DNA from: Methylobrevis albus
GTDB taxonomy: Bacteria > Pseudomonadota > Alphaproteobacteria > Rhizobiales > Pleomorphomonadaceae
NCBI RefSeq assembly: GCF_015904235.1
Contig: NZ_JADZLT010000049.1
Span: 496,001 to 560,000 of the forward strand
Direction: 5' to 3'
DNA length: 64,000 bases
Under the pieces are notes generated by a model. The model saw only the letters and a program-made list of their open reading frames with translations, did no database searches and was not told the DNA's origin. Below are positions 9,402 through 18,013 of the stretch, piece by piece. The number at the start of each line of letters is the position of its first letter. The stretch's first letter is position 1. Position numbers and translations under genes: made by a program.

Positions 9402-10916
9402 ATGACCCGCCCGAACGTCCTCATCCTGATGGTCGACCAGCTGAACGGGACGCTGTTCCCGGACGGGCCGGCCGCTTTCCTGAAGACGCCGCATCTCGCG
9501 GCGCTCGCGCAGCGCTCGGCGCGGTTCGCCAATACCTATACCGCGAGCCCGCTGTGCGCCCCGGCGCGGGCGTCGTTCATGTCGGGCCAGCTGCCGAGCC
9601 GGACGCGGGTCTATGACAATGCCGCGGAGTTCGGCTCCGACATCCCGACCTTCGCCCATCACCTGCGCCGCGCCGGCTACCACACCTGCCTCTCGGGCAA
9701 GATGCACTTCGTCGGGCCCGACCAGATGCACGGCTTCGAGGAGCGGCTGACGACGGACATCTACCCGGCCGACTTCGGCTGGACGCCCGACTACACCCGC
9801 CCCGGCGAGCGGATCGGCTGGTGGTACCACAACCTCGGCTCGGTCACCGGCGCCGGCGTCGCCGAGATCACCAACCAGCTCGAATACGACGACGAGGTCG
9901 CCTACCACGCGGTGCGCAAGCTCTACGACCTGTCGCGGCGGCAGGACGAGCGGCCGTGGTGCCTGACGGTGAGCTTCACCCACCCGCACGATCCTTATGT
10001 CGCGCGGCGGCGCTTCTGGGACCTCTATGCCGACTGCCCGGCGCTCGATCCGGTGGTGCCGCCGATCCCGTTTGAGGAGCAGGATCCGCACGCACAGCGG
10101 CTGATGCTCGCGAGCGACCATGCCGCGAGCCCGCTCACCGTCGAGGACGTGCGCCGCTCGCGGCGGGCCTATTTCGCCAATATCTCGTATGTCGACGAGA
10201 AGATCGGCGAGATCCTCGACGTGCTGGAGCGCGGCCGCATGGCCGAGGACACCATCGTCGTCTTCGTCTCCGACCACGGCGACATGCTCGGCGAGCGCGG
10301 CCTCTGGTTCAAGATGAACTTCTTCGAAGGCTCGGCCCGGGTGCCGCTGATGATCGCCGCCCCCGGCCTGCCGGCCGGGCGGGTCGGCGCGCCGGTCTCG
10401 ACGCTCGACGTGCTGCCGACGCTCGCCGACCTCGCCGGCCTCGACCTTGGCGAGGTGATGCCGTGGACCGACGGCGAGAGCCTGGTGCCGCTGGCGCGCG
10501 GCACCGGCACCCGGTCGGCGGTGCCGATGGAATATGCGGCGGAGGGCTCGGTCGCGCCGCTGGTGGCGCTGCGCGACGGGCGCTGGAAGCTGGTGCTCTG
10601 CGAGGCCGACCCGCCGATGCTGTTCGATCTCGAGCGCGACCCGCACGAGCGCGACAACCGCTTCGGCGATCCGGCGGCGGCGAAGGCGCTCGCCCGGCTC
10701 GAGGCGGCCTGCGCCGCGCGCTGGGACCTCGCCCGCTTCGACGCCGAGGTGCGCGCCAGCCAGGCGCGCCGCCACGTCGTCTATGCGGCGCTGCGCAACG
10801 GCGCCTATTACCCGTGGGACTACCAGCCGCTGCAGCGCGCCTCCGAGCGCTACATGCGCAACCACATGGACCTGAACATCCTCGAAGAGTCGCAGCGCTA
10901 TCCGCGCGGGGAGTGA
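9402..10916 (+). CDS. betC: Choline sulfatase
   Basis: Hydrolyses choline-O-sulfate to choline and sulfate, giving the cell choline for betaine synthesis or as a nutrient. The protein has 504 residues and the sulfatase fold. The metal-site start NVLILMVDQ is at residues 5-13 and the formylglycine signature is C52-A-P-A-R, where Cys52 is converted to formylglycine. A second metal site is FVSDHGDMLGERGLW. The C-terminal 50 residues (YYPWDYQPLQRASERYMRN onward) match the tail that holds BetC subunits together. ATG at 9402 is chosen because translation there begins directly at the conserved sulfatase strand. The 24 upstream in-frame codons fall partly in the repeat. No signal peptide, so cytoplasmic. 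Confidence 0.95.
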   Translation: MTRPNVLILMVDQLNGTLFPDGPAAFLKTPHLAALAQRSARFANTYTASPLCAPARASFMSGQLPSRTRVYDNAAEFGSDIPTFAHHLRRAGYHTCLSGKMHFVGPDQMHGFEERLTTDIYPADFGWTPDYTRPGERIGWWYHNLGSVTGAGVAEITNQLEYDDEVAYHAVRKLYDLSRRQDERPWCLTVSFTHPHDPYVARRRFWDLYADCPALDPVVPPIPFEEQDPHAQRLMLASDHAASPLTVEDVRRSRRAYFANISYVDEKIGEILDVLERGRMAEDTIVVFVSDHGDMLGERGLWFKMNFFEGSARVPLMIAAPGLPAGRVGAPVSTLDVLPTLADLAGLDLGEVMPWTDGESLVPLARGTGTRSAVPMEYAAEGSVAPLVALRDGRWKLVLCEADPPMLFDLERDPHERDNRFGDPAAAKALARLEAACAARWDLARFDAEVRASQARRHVVYAALRNGAYYPWDYQPLQRASERYMRNHMDLNILEESQRYPRGE

Positions 10917-10983
10917 GCCGGCGTGGCCGCGACCCGTCGCCTCCGGCTAGACTTCGCTGCGGAGACAGCGAATCGGGGGCGGG

Positions 10984-11310
10984 ATGGCGACGGTCGGCTG
11001 GTATGGGCTCGCGGCGCTCGGCGAGATCGCGGGCTGCTTCGCCTTCTGGGCCTGGCTGCGGCTCGACCGGTCGCCGCTCTGGCTGCTGCCGGGCATTGCG
11101 GCGCTCGCGATCTTCGCCGTGGCGCTGACCCGGGTCGACAGCGATCACGCCGGCCGTGCCTATGCGGCCTATGGCGGCGTCTACATCGCCGCCTCGGTGC
11201 TGTGGCTCGCGATCGTCGAGCGGCAACCGCCGGATCGCTGGGACCTTGCGGGCACGACGCTGGCGCTCGCCGGCGCCGCCCTGATCCTCTGGGGACCGCG
11301 GCCGGCCTGA
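10984..11310 (+). CDS. YnfA-family (UPF0060) small membrane protein
   Basis: A 108-residue protein with four predicted membrane segments, typical of the YnfA family, which resembles small multidrug resistance transporters in size and topology. Diagnostic stretches are [17 protein letters not shown] near the start, and [18 protein letters not shown] in the middle, followed by [19 protein letters not shown]. The transported substrate is not established. A purine-rich GGGGGCGGG sits directly upstream of the ATG. The gene converges on the universal stress protein gene with 16 bases between them. Confidence 0.9.
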   Translation: MATVGWYGLAALGEIAGCFAFWAWLRLDRSPLWLLPGIAALAIFAVALTRVDSDHAGRAYAAYGGVYIAASVLWLAIVERQPPDRWDLAGTTLALAGAALILWGPRPA

Positions 11311-11326
11311 ACGCCGCCACCGCGCC

Positions 11327-12145
11327 TCAGTGCGCCATGAACACCGGCAGTTCGGCGTTGGCGAGGATGTGGCTGGTGGCGCCGCCGAAGATCAGCTGGC
11401 GCAGGCGGCTCTGGGTGTAGCCGCCCTTGACGAGCAGGTCGACGCCGCGCGCGGCGCATTCGGCGAGGATCGCCGGGCCGTTGGCGAGGGTGGTGTCGGA
11501 GGGGGCGATCGCCTCGGCCGCCAGATCGTCGCGGCGCAGGGCTTCCGCCATTTGCTCTGCGTCGGGGCCGGGGGTAGTGCCGGGCAGGCCGAGCACGAAG
11601 ATCTTGCTCGCCCGGCGCAGCAGGGGCTTGGCGAGCGCGACCGTGCGCGCGGTCTCGGTGGCGCGGTTCCAGGCGATCAGCACGGTCTCGCCAATCGTCT
11701 CGACCGGCTTCGGCGGGGCGATCAGGATCGGGCGGCCGCTTTCGAACAGCACCGCTTCCAGGGTCGCGCGGCGCGGCTCGCCGCTGCGGCTGCCCGGGCG
11801 GCCGACGACGGTGACGTCGAACAGGCGGGCGAAGGCGCCGACGTCGCCGTCGTCGAGGCGGCCGGCCCAGCCGATGCGCGGCGGCGGCAGGTCGGGCTCG
11901 TCGCGCATGCGCGCGGCGACGAACTCCTCGAAGAGATTGCGGGCGGCGACCTCGGCCTCGGCGTCGTTGCCGTCGTCGTAGCGCACGGTGTCGATCGGGA
12001 TGTCCGACACCACGAGATCGGCGAAGCGCGGCAACAGGGCCGCGCCCTCGAGATGACCGCCGAAGCGCCCGGCGAGCCGCCATGCGGCCGTCAGTACGCT
12101 CGTCATGGCCCCGGACTGTTCCACCGGAACGAGGATGTTGCGCAT
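11327..12145 (-). CDS. Universal stress protein (UspA family, tandem type)
   Basis: A 272-residue protein with an N-terminal Usp-like strand (MRNILVPVEQSG) and a better conserved C-terminal half that includes ETVLIAWNRATETARTVALA and the closing LVKGGYTQSRLRQLIFGGATSHILANAELPVFM. The last segment fits the G-x9-G-(S/T) nucleotide-loop pattern of ATP-binding Usp proteins. Exact role is unknown; such proteins respond to stress and starvation. I start it at ATG 12145, which begins exactly at the Usp strand, rather than the GTG 18 bases upstream. Confidence 0.88.
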   Translation of the reverse strand: MRNILVPVEQSGAMTSVLTAAWRLAGRFGGHLEGAALLPRFADLVVSDIPIDTVRYDDGNDAEAEVAARNLFEEFVAARMRDEPDLPPPRIGWAGRLDDGDVGAFARLFDVTVVGRPGSRSGEPRRATLEAVLFESGRPILIAPPKPVETIGETVLIAWNRATETARTVALAKPLLRRASKIFVLGLPGTTPGPDAEQMAEALRRDDLAAEAIAPSDTTLANGPAILAECAARGVDLLVKGGYTQSRLRQLIFGGATSHILANAELPVFMAH

Positions 12146-12269
12146 GGCTGGCTCCCCTCTCAACCCTGCCGGCCCACCGCAGTGCCGGCACAGTCATGCT
12201 ACCGCGTGAGCGCGCATCCCGCCATCACGTCCGCTGCCGGCTTGCACCGGACGGCGGGGAACCGGCCGG

Positions 12270-12932
12270 TCAGCCGTTCATCACGACGAACTCGTCGGCC
12301 TGGCGGTCAAGCACGTGCAACTCGCCGAGGCCGACGTCGAACCAGGCGCCGTGCAGCGTCAGCTTGCCGCGGGCGGTCAGCGTCTGGATGCAGGGGAAGG
12401 TGTCGAGATTGGCGATGGAGCGGCGGATCACGTCGTGCTCGAGCAAGGTCTGGCGCCGGGCGGGATCGGGCTCCGGGCCGTTGCGCACGCGCTCGGCATC
12501 GGGGGCGACGAGCGACATCCACTTGCCGATGAAATCGGTCGAGGTCAGCGGCACGTACTCGTTCAGCGCGGCGTGCACGCCGCCGCAGCGGCCGTGCCCC
12601 ATCACCACGATGTGCTTGACCCTGAGCGCCACCACCGCGAACTCGAGCGCCGCCGAGGTGCCGTGCAACTCGCCGTCGGGCGTATAGGGCGGCACCAGAT
12701 TGGCGACGTTGCGCACCACGAACACCTCGCCCGGACCGGCGTCGAAAATGACCTCCGGCGAGACGCGGCTGTCGCAGCAGCCGATGATCATGATCTCCGG
12801 ACGCTGGCCGGCCTCGGCGAGCGTCTGGAAGCGGCTCTGCTCCGTGGGGAAGCGGCCGTCGCGGAACGACCGGTAGCCGTCCTGCAGGCGGGTCGGGAAG
12901 CTCGCGGGGAGTGGACCGGCGGGAACCGTCAT
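12270..12932 (-). CDS. Beta-class carbonic anhydrase
   Basis: Interconverts CO2 and bicarbonate in the cytoplasm. The protein has 220 residues and all family landmarks: zinc ligand Cys52 with the Asp54/Arg56 dyad in GCCDSRVSPE, and zinc ligands His113 and Cys116 in MGHGRCGGVHAAL. The run FVVRNVANLVPPY is also characteristic. It stands alone, leftward, with no operon partner. The 180 bases to its right hold GC-rich palindromic stretches but no recognisable site. Confidence 0.94.
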   Translation of the reverse strand: MTVPAGPLPASFPTRLQDGYRSFRDGRFPTEQSRFQTLAEAGQRPEIMIIGCCDSRVSPEVIFDAGPGEVFVVRNVANLVPPYTPDGELHGTSAALEFAVVALRVKHIVVMGHGRCGGVHAALNEYVPLTSTDFIGKWMSLVAPDAERVRNGPEPDPARRQTLLEHDVIRRSIANLDTFPCIQTLTARGKLTLHGAWFDVGLGELHVLDRQADEFVVMNG

Positions 12933-13112
12933 GGTCGGGCGACCTCTCGGAATTCGGGGTGATGTCCGGCTTCGGCGCCAAGCAAGTTCCGCACCGCGGC
13001 TTTCACACCGCGGCCGGCGCCGGCTCCGACATATGCGGTCGGCGTGCGGCGGGCAAGCGGCAGGTCGTCGCTGCCGCCGGCCGGGCGATCTGCACGCTGC
13101 CGGCGGCGCGCC

Positions 13113-13865
13113 TCAGGCGTGGATCGCGATGCGCAGGCCGCGGGCGTCGCGCAGGTCTTCGGCCGGGAAGGCCTCGGCGGTGCCGGCGAGAATTCGGCCG
13201 GCGATCACCGCGCAGACGCAGGCGTCGACATAGTCGTCGAGCGCCGCGCCGCGCGGCGGCCGGGCGGCGAGGAAGGCCGGGTCGAAGCCGTGGCGGGCGA
13301 GCAGGGCGCGCCGCTCGGCGATGCCCTCCGGGTTGACGGCGCCCTTCACCTTCTTCGGCGTCGCCATCGGGCGGCCGCCGGCGAGGCGCCAGAAGGCGAC
13401 TTCGGGGTGCACCTCGAAGACGCGGTCGCGGAGGCCGGCGTCGGCGACGAGCAGGGCGTCTATCTCGCGGATCTTCGGGAAGAGGTGAAACGCCTGCTTC
13501 GACACCTTGCGCGGCGGCTCGGAGGTGGCGAGCGCCGCGGCGCAGGCGGCGGCATAGTCGGGGGCCTCGACGGCGGAACGGGCGGGCACGGAAAAGACGC
13601 TCGACTGGCGGGGGCCGAGCAGCGGCCGCACCAGCCGCTCCGGGCCGCGCCCGCCAGGGCCGATCCGCTCGGGCAGGCCGATCGGCATGTCGACGGCGAC
13701 CACCGCGGGCTGCTCGGGGCCGTCCAGCACATCGCGAAAGGTCTTCACGACACGCACGCTCGGCGTCCCGCTGCCGTCCGCGCGCCGGAACACCGCGATC
13801 CAGCCGCCGGGGCAGCCGTCGACGCCGGCGACGACCGGCGCCGCGGCGTTCGCCGCCCCGCTCAC
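13113..13865 (-). CDS. DUF429 protein (predicted RNase H-like nuclease fold)
   Basis: A 250-residue protein of the DUF429 family, which is predicted to have an RNase H-like fold. Seen here are the N-terminal VVAGVDGCPGGWIAVF (about residues 11-26), VVAVDMPIGLPE (about 55-66), and the acidic C-terminal motif ALDDYVDACVCAVIAGR. These supply the conserved aspartates expected at a metal-dependent active site. No substrate is known. GTG start at 13865 overlaps the stop of the pyridoxal kinase gene by four bases (GTGA), so the two are co-translated, which is the only functional hint. Confidence 0.82.
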   Translation of the reverse strand: MSGAANAAAPVVAGVDGCPGGWIAVFRRADGSGTPSVRVVKTFRDVLDGPEQPAVVAVDMPIGLPERIGPGGRGPERLVRPLLGPRQSSVFSVPARSAVEAPDYAAACAAALATSEPPRKVSKQAFHLFPKIREIDALLVADAGLRDRVFEVHPEVAFWRLAGGRPMATPKKVKGAVNPEGIAERRALLARHGFDPAFLAARPPRGAALDDYVDACVCAVIAGRILAGTAEAFPAEDLRDARGLRIAIHA

Positions 13866-14773
13866 GGCTGCGGCGCCGGCCGCCGCGGCGCGGCGACGCG
13901 GCGGATGTCGACCATCGCCATCGGCCGCACCAGCGCGGACTGCTCGATGGTGAGGGCGAGTTCGTCGGCGCCGGCGCGGGCCGAGCGCACCAGCACCTCG
14001 AAGGTCGCCGCGACGGCGTGGGCGAGCGCCTTCTCGTCCGGCATGCCGATCACCAGGCGCTGCAGCAGCAGCGCGGCGAAGAGGTCGCCGGTGCCGCTCG
14101 GCGCACCGGCGACGAGCTGGTTCTCGGCCGCGACAGCGTCGGTGGCCGAGACCAGCAGCGTCGCGATCTTGCCGCGCATCATCGCCGGGGCCGAGGTGAC
14201 GGCGACACGGGCCGGGCCGAGGGTGCGCGCGGCCGCTACCGCCTCGCCGGGTCCGGCGACCGGCGCAGCGGTGAGCCAGGCGAGTTCGGTCATGTTCGGC
14301 GTCGCGATGTCGGCGAGCGGCAGCAGGCGGTCGCGAATCGCGGCGGCGGTTGCCTCGGGCACGTAGAGGCCGCCGGCGTCGCCGATCACCGGGTCGCAGA
14401 GGTAGAGCGCGGCGGGGTTGGCGGCCTTGACGGCGGCGACCAGCGCGGCGATCGGCCCGGCCTGGGCGGCGTTGCCGAGGTAGCCGCTGACGATGCCGCC
14501 GATCTCGCGAAGGCGCGGCGAGCCGGCGAGGTCGGCGCAGAGCGCGGCGAAATCCGCGTCGGACGCGACGATGCGGGTGCCGCGCCCGTGCCCCGGGTGC
14601 CAGGGCAGCAGCACGGTCGGCACCTGCCAGACCCGGTGGCCGAGCCGCTCCAGCACGAAGCCGGCGCGGCCGCCGACGGAGCCCCGCACCACCTGCGAGG
14701 AGATCACCAGCATGTCTGCGGACGGCGGCGGGCGCTGGGCCTCGGGCGGCGGGACGGCGAAGGGGTCTGTCAT
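13862..14773 (-). CDS. pdxY: Pyridoxal kinase
   Basis: Phosphorylates pyridoxal with ATP in vitamin B6 salvage. It is a ribokinase-fold protein of 303 residues. Family landmarks are VISSQVVRGSVGGRAGFVLERLGHRVWQVPTV near the N-terminus (substrate site), LCDPVIGD (about 129-136), TPNMTELAWLT, and the catalytic anion-hole region APSGTGDLFAALLL. The start is ATG 14773; the first 20 residues are proline-rich and variable. It is upstream partner of the DUF429 gene through a GTGA overlap and is divergent from priA, with 242 bases between them. Confidence 0.92.
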   Translation of the reverse strand: MTDPFAVPPPEAQRPPPSADMLVISSQVVRGSVGGRAGFVLERLGHRVWQVPTVLLPWHPGHGRGTRIVASDADFAALCADLAGSPRLREIGGIVSGYLGNAAQAGPIAALVAAVKAANPAALYLCDPVIGDAGGLYVPEATAAAIRDRLLPLADIATPNMTELAWLTAAPVAGPGEAVAAARTLGPARVAVTSAPAMMRGKIATLLVSATDAVAAENQLVAGAPSGTGDLFAALLLQRLVIGMPDEKALAHAVAATFEVLVRSARAGADELALTIEQSALVRPMAMVDIRRVAAPRRPAPQP

Positions 14774-15015
14774 GCGGGGCGTCGCGTCGGAGGGGAGGGA
14801 TCTCGATCCCGTCTTAAGCCAGATCGGCGCGCCGGTGTCACCTTTCGCCGAGATCGCCGGGATCGGCGCAAGGCGGCGGTCCGGGCCGGCCGCTCGCCGT
14901 GCCGCCGGCGCAGGGCAGGCGACCGCCGCGCCGGCGTCGCCTAAACTGCGGCACGCAGCGGCGATTCGACGAGGCGCCTCCGGCACCGCCTCCCAACGAC
15001 AAGGACCTCACGCGC

Positions 15016-17226
15016 ATGGACCTCCTGAGCGGGGAGGCGGACGGCGCCGCCCCCGCGGTGGTGCAGGTGCTGCTGCCCGTCGCCCTTGACAAGACCTACA
15101 GCTACCTGGCGCCGCCGGATCTCCGGCTGGTGCCGGGCAGCATCGTCACGGTGCCGCTCGGCACGCGAAAGCTGATCGGCGCGGTGTGGGCGTTCGGCGA
15201 TCCGGCCGGCGTGCCGCTCAAGAAACTGAAGCCGGTGCTCGGCGTGCACGATGCGCCGGCGCTCGGCGATCCCTTGCGGACGCTGGTCGACTGGGTGGCG
15301 CGCTATACGCTGACCCCGCGCGGCATGGTGCTGCGCATGGTGCTGCGGGTGCCCGAAGCGCTGGCGCCGGAGCCGGCGGTGCCGGGGGTGCGCCGGGCCG
15401 GGCCGGCGCCGGAGCGGCTGACCGACGCGCGGCGCCGCGTGCTCGCCCGGCTCGAGGACGGTTTTGCCTGGACGCGGACGGGCCTTGCCGCCGCAGCCGG
15501 CACCAGCCCCGGCGTCGTCGACGGGCTCGTCACGGCGGGCACGCTGGAGGTGGTGGCGCTGCCGCCCGGGCCGCCGGTGCACCCGCCCGATCCCGATTTC
15601 AACGCCCGCGCGCTCACCCCCGACCAGGTCCGGGCGGCGGACGAGCTGCGCCGCGCCGCGGGCGAGGGCTTTTCCGTCACGCTGCTCGAAGGCGTCACCG
15701 GCGCCGGCAAGACCGACGTCTACCTCGAGGCGGTCGCCGAGGCGCTGCGGCGCGGCCGGCAGGTGCTGATCCTCGTGCCGGAAATCGCGCTGACGCGGGC
15801 GTTCCTCGAACGCTTCTCCGAGCGCTTCGGCGCCAACCCGGCCGAGTGGCACTCGGACGTTCCGCCCAAGCAGCGCATGCGGGTCTGGCGCGGCGTCGCC
15901 GAGGGGCGGGTGCCGGTGGTGGTCGGGGCGCGCTCGGCGCTGTTCCTGCCGTTCGCCGACCTCGGCGTCATCGTCGTCGACGAGGAACACGACGCCGCCT
16001 ATAAGCAGGAGGAGCACGCCACCTACCACGCTCGCGACATGGCCGTGGTGCGCGGGCGGCTGGAGGAGGCCGCGGTGGTGCTGTCGTCGGCGACGCCGTC
16101 GCTGGAGACGCGGGCGAACGTCGAGCGCGGCCGCTATCGCCGCCTCGTGCTGCCGGCGCGCGCCACGGGGGCAGCGCTGCCTGAGATCGCGCTGATCGAC
16201 ATGCGGCGGGCCGGGCCGGAGAAGGGGCGCTTCCTCGCGCCGGGGCTGATTGCCGCGGTGCGGCGGACGGTGGAAAAGGGCGAGCAGGCGCTGCTGTTCC
16301 TCAACCGGCGCGGCTTTGCGCCGCTGACCCTCTGCCGGGCCTGTGGCCACCGCTTCCAGTGCGACAACTGCTCGACCTGGCTGGTCGACCACCGTTTCCG
16401 CGGCACGCTGTCGTGCCACCACTGCGGCCACACGGTGCGCCGGCCGGAGAGCTGCCCGGCCTGCGGCGCGCTCGACAGCCTCGTCGCCTGCGGCCCGGGC
16501 GTCGAGCGCATCGCCGAGGAGGCGGCGGCGGTCTTCCCGGACAAGCGGATCATCGTGCTCTCGTCCGACATGCTCGGCGGCATCCAGCGGCTGCGCGCCG
16601 AGCTGCAGGTGATCGCGGAAGGGGGCTGCGACATCGTGATCGGCACCCAGATCGTCGCCAAGGGCCACACCTTCCCGAAGCTGACGCTGGTCGGGGTGGT
16701 CGACGCCGATCTCGGCCTGTCGCACGGCGACCCGCGCGCCGCCGAGCGGACGTTCCAGCTTCTCGTGCAGGTGACAGGCCGGGCCGGGCGGCTCGGCGGC
16801 GAGGGCATGAGCCCCGGCTTCGGCATCCTGCAAACCTTCGCGCCGGAGCATCCGGTCATGGCGGCGCTGGTGTCGCGCGATCCGGAACGCTTCTACGCCA
16901 CCGAGATGGAAGAGCGGCGCGCCGCCAGCATGCCGCCGTTCGGCCGGCTCGCCGCGGTGATCGTGTCCGGCACCGACCGGCCCGCGACCGAGGACCACGC
17001 CCGGGCGCTGGCGCGCGCCGCCCCGATGGCCGAGGGAATCGAGGTGCTGGGGCCCGCGGATGCGCCACTCGCGCTGGTGCGCGGGCGCCACCGGCTGCGG
17101 CTTCTGGTACAGTCGGGACGCGAGAGCGACCTCTCGGCCTACCTGCGTGCCTGGCTCGCCGCGGCGCCGCCGGCGCGCGGCAGCCTGGCCGTCCAGGTGG
17201 ACGTGGACCCGCAGAGCTTCCTCTGA
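15016..17226 (+). CDS. priA: Primosomal protein N' (replication restart helicase PriA)
   Basis: A 3'-to-5' DNA helicase that recognises stalled forks and reloads the replisome. Length is 736 residues. The order is the N-terminal 3'-DNA-binding domain (VLLPVALDKTYSYLAP), a winged-helix region, the helicase core with Walker A GVTGAGKTDVYLE (about 224-236) and DEEH box (about 322-325), a zinc-binding insert with paired cysteines (CRACGHRFQCDNC, CHHCGH, CPACG; about 440-487), then the second helicase lobe with GTQIVAKGHTFP and a C-terminal domain. All expected zinc cysteines are present. ATG 15016 is preceded by AAGGA at 11 bases. Confidence 0.96.
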   Translation: MDLLSGEADGAAPAVVQVLLPVALDKTYSYLAPPDLRLVPGSIVTVPLGTRKLIGAVWAFGDPAGVPLKKLKPVLGVHDAPALGDPLRTLVDWVARYTLTPRGMVLRMVLRVPEALAPEPAVPGVRRAGPAPERLTDARRRVLARLEDGFAWTRTGLAAAAGTSPGVVDGLVTAGTLEVVALPPGPPVHPPDPDFNARALTPDQVRAADELRRAAGEGFSVTLLEGVTGAGKTDVYLEAVAEALRRGRQVLILVPEIALTRAFLERFSERFGANPAEWHSDVPPKQRMRVWRGVAEGRVPVVVGARSALFLPFADLGVIVVDEEHDAAYKQEEHATYHARDMAVVRGRLEEAAVVLSSATPSLETRANVERGRYRRLVLPARATGAALPEIALIDMRRAGPEKGRFLAPGLIAAVRRTVEKGEQALLFLNRRGFAPLTLCRACGHRFQCDNCSTWLVDHRFRGTLSCHHCGHTVRRPESCPACGALDSLVACGPGVERIAEEAAAVFPDKRIIVLSSDMLGGIQRLRAELQVIAEGGCDIVIGTQIVAKGHTFPKLTLVGVVDADLGLSHGDPRAAERTFQLLVQVTGRAGRLGGEGMSPGFGILQTFAPEHPVMAALVSRDPERFYATEMEERRAASMPPFGRLAAVIVSGTDRPATEDHARALARAAPMAEGIEVLGPADAPLALVRGRHRLRLLVQSGRESDLSAYLRAWLAAAPPARGSLAVQVDVDPQSFL

Positions 17227-17239
17227 AACCGGCCCCGAC

Positions 17240-17253
17240 TGCCGTATACGGCA
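17240..17253. other. Perfect 14-bp palindrome between priA and atpH (TGCCGTATACGGCA)
   Basis: The sequence equals its own reverse complement over 14 bases and starts 13 bases after the priA stop. No T-tract follows, so it is not a standard terminator. It lies about 200 bases in front of the ATP synthase genes and could be a regulator site. No regulator is indicated by the sequence. Confidence 0.3.
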
Positions 17254-17301
17254 TGCGACGAATGGCGCGAAACTGCGGATATTGTGCTGCAGCAAGCGTG
17301 G

Positions 17302-17330
17302 TTGCGCCACTAGGAACCATGTGCTAGTTG
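17302..17330 (+). promoter_or_regulatory. Weak candidate promoter for the F1 ATP synthase operon
   Basis: TTGCGC at 17302-17307 and TAGTTG at 17325-17330 are separated by 17 bases in the only sizeable gap before atpH. The match to a sigma-70 promoter is poor in the -10 box, so this is a position-driven suggestion. Confidence 0.22.
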
Positions 17331-17452
17331 AAGCGCCAACTCGTGGCGGGAGGGGCGTGACCAGCTCGTCACCTCGCTGAAAAATCAACGATATTTCAAA
17401 GTGCTGCGACGCCCGTCGCCGTGCTCTGGAAGCTTCGAGAGGGTCGGGGCCT

Positions 17453-18013
17453 TTGAGCGAGACAGATTCCGCCGTATCCGGTGTAGCCCAGCGCTACGCG
17501 ACCGCCCTGTTCGACCTCGCCATCGACGGCGGAGCGACCGACGCGGTCGAGGCCGACGCCGTCCGGTTCGAGGGTCTCGTCGCCGAAAGCGCCGATCTCG
17601 CCCGCGTCGTCCGGTCGCCCGTCTTCACCGCCGACGACCAGCTCAAGGCGGTTTCCGCCGTGCTGGCCGCCGCCGGCATCGACGGACTGTTCGCCAACGT
17701 CGTCAAGCTCGCGGCGCGCAATCGCCGCCTCTCGGCCGTTCCCGACATCATCAAGGGCTACCGGCAGCTCGTCGCCGTGCATCGCGGCGAAGTCACCGCC
17801 GATGTCGTTTCGGCCGAGCCGCTCGCCGACGCCCATGCCGCCGAGCTCAAGGCGGCCCTGTCCGCCATGACCGGCAAGACGGTGGTGCTCGATGCGAGCG
17901 TCGATCCTTCACTGATCGGTGGCCTGATCGTCCGGCTCGGAAGCCGGATGATCGACACCTCGATCAAATCCAAGCTCAATGCGCTCAAGATAGCCCTGAA
18001 AGAGGTCGGCTGA
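17453..18013 (+). CDS. atpH: ATP synthase F1 subunit delta
   Basis: Subunit delta (OSCP homologue) of 186 residues, linking the F1 head to the peripheral stalk. Landmarks are the N-terminal [10 protein letters not shown] and the C-terminal run that includes [34 protein letters not shown], the most conserved segment of delta subunits. The start is TTG at 17453, preceded by GAGAGGG; no ATG fits the conserved N-terminus. First gene of atpHAGDC; the Fo genes are absent here, as is normal for alphaproteobacteria where F1 and Fo operons are separate. The stop overlaps the atpA start by one base (TGATG). Confidence 0.94.
   Translation: MSETDSAVSGVAQRYATALFDLAIDGGATDAVEADAVRFEGLVAESADLARVVRSPVFTADDQLKAVSAVLAAAGIDGLFANVVKLAARNRRLSAVPDIIKGYRQLVAVHRGEVTADVVSAEPLADAHAAELKAALSAMTGKTVVLDASVDPSLIGGLIVRLGSRMIDTSIKSKLNALKIALKEVG

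Noticed and set aside
17240..17253. The palindrome after priA as a chromosome-dimer resolution (dif) site
   Set aside because: It lacks the length and the asymmetric 11-6-11 layout of known dif sites, and no xer gene is nearby.
14941..17388. An 815-residue open frame antisense to priA
   Set aside because: Same GC-rich shadow effect; priA on the plus strand has all expected motifs.
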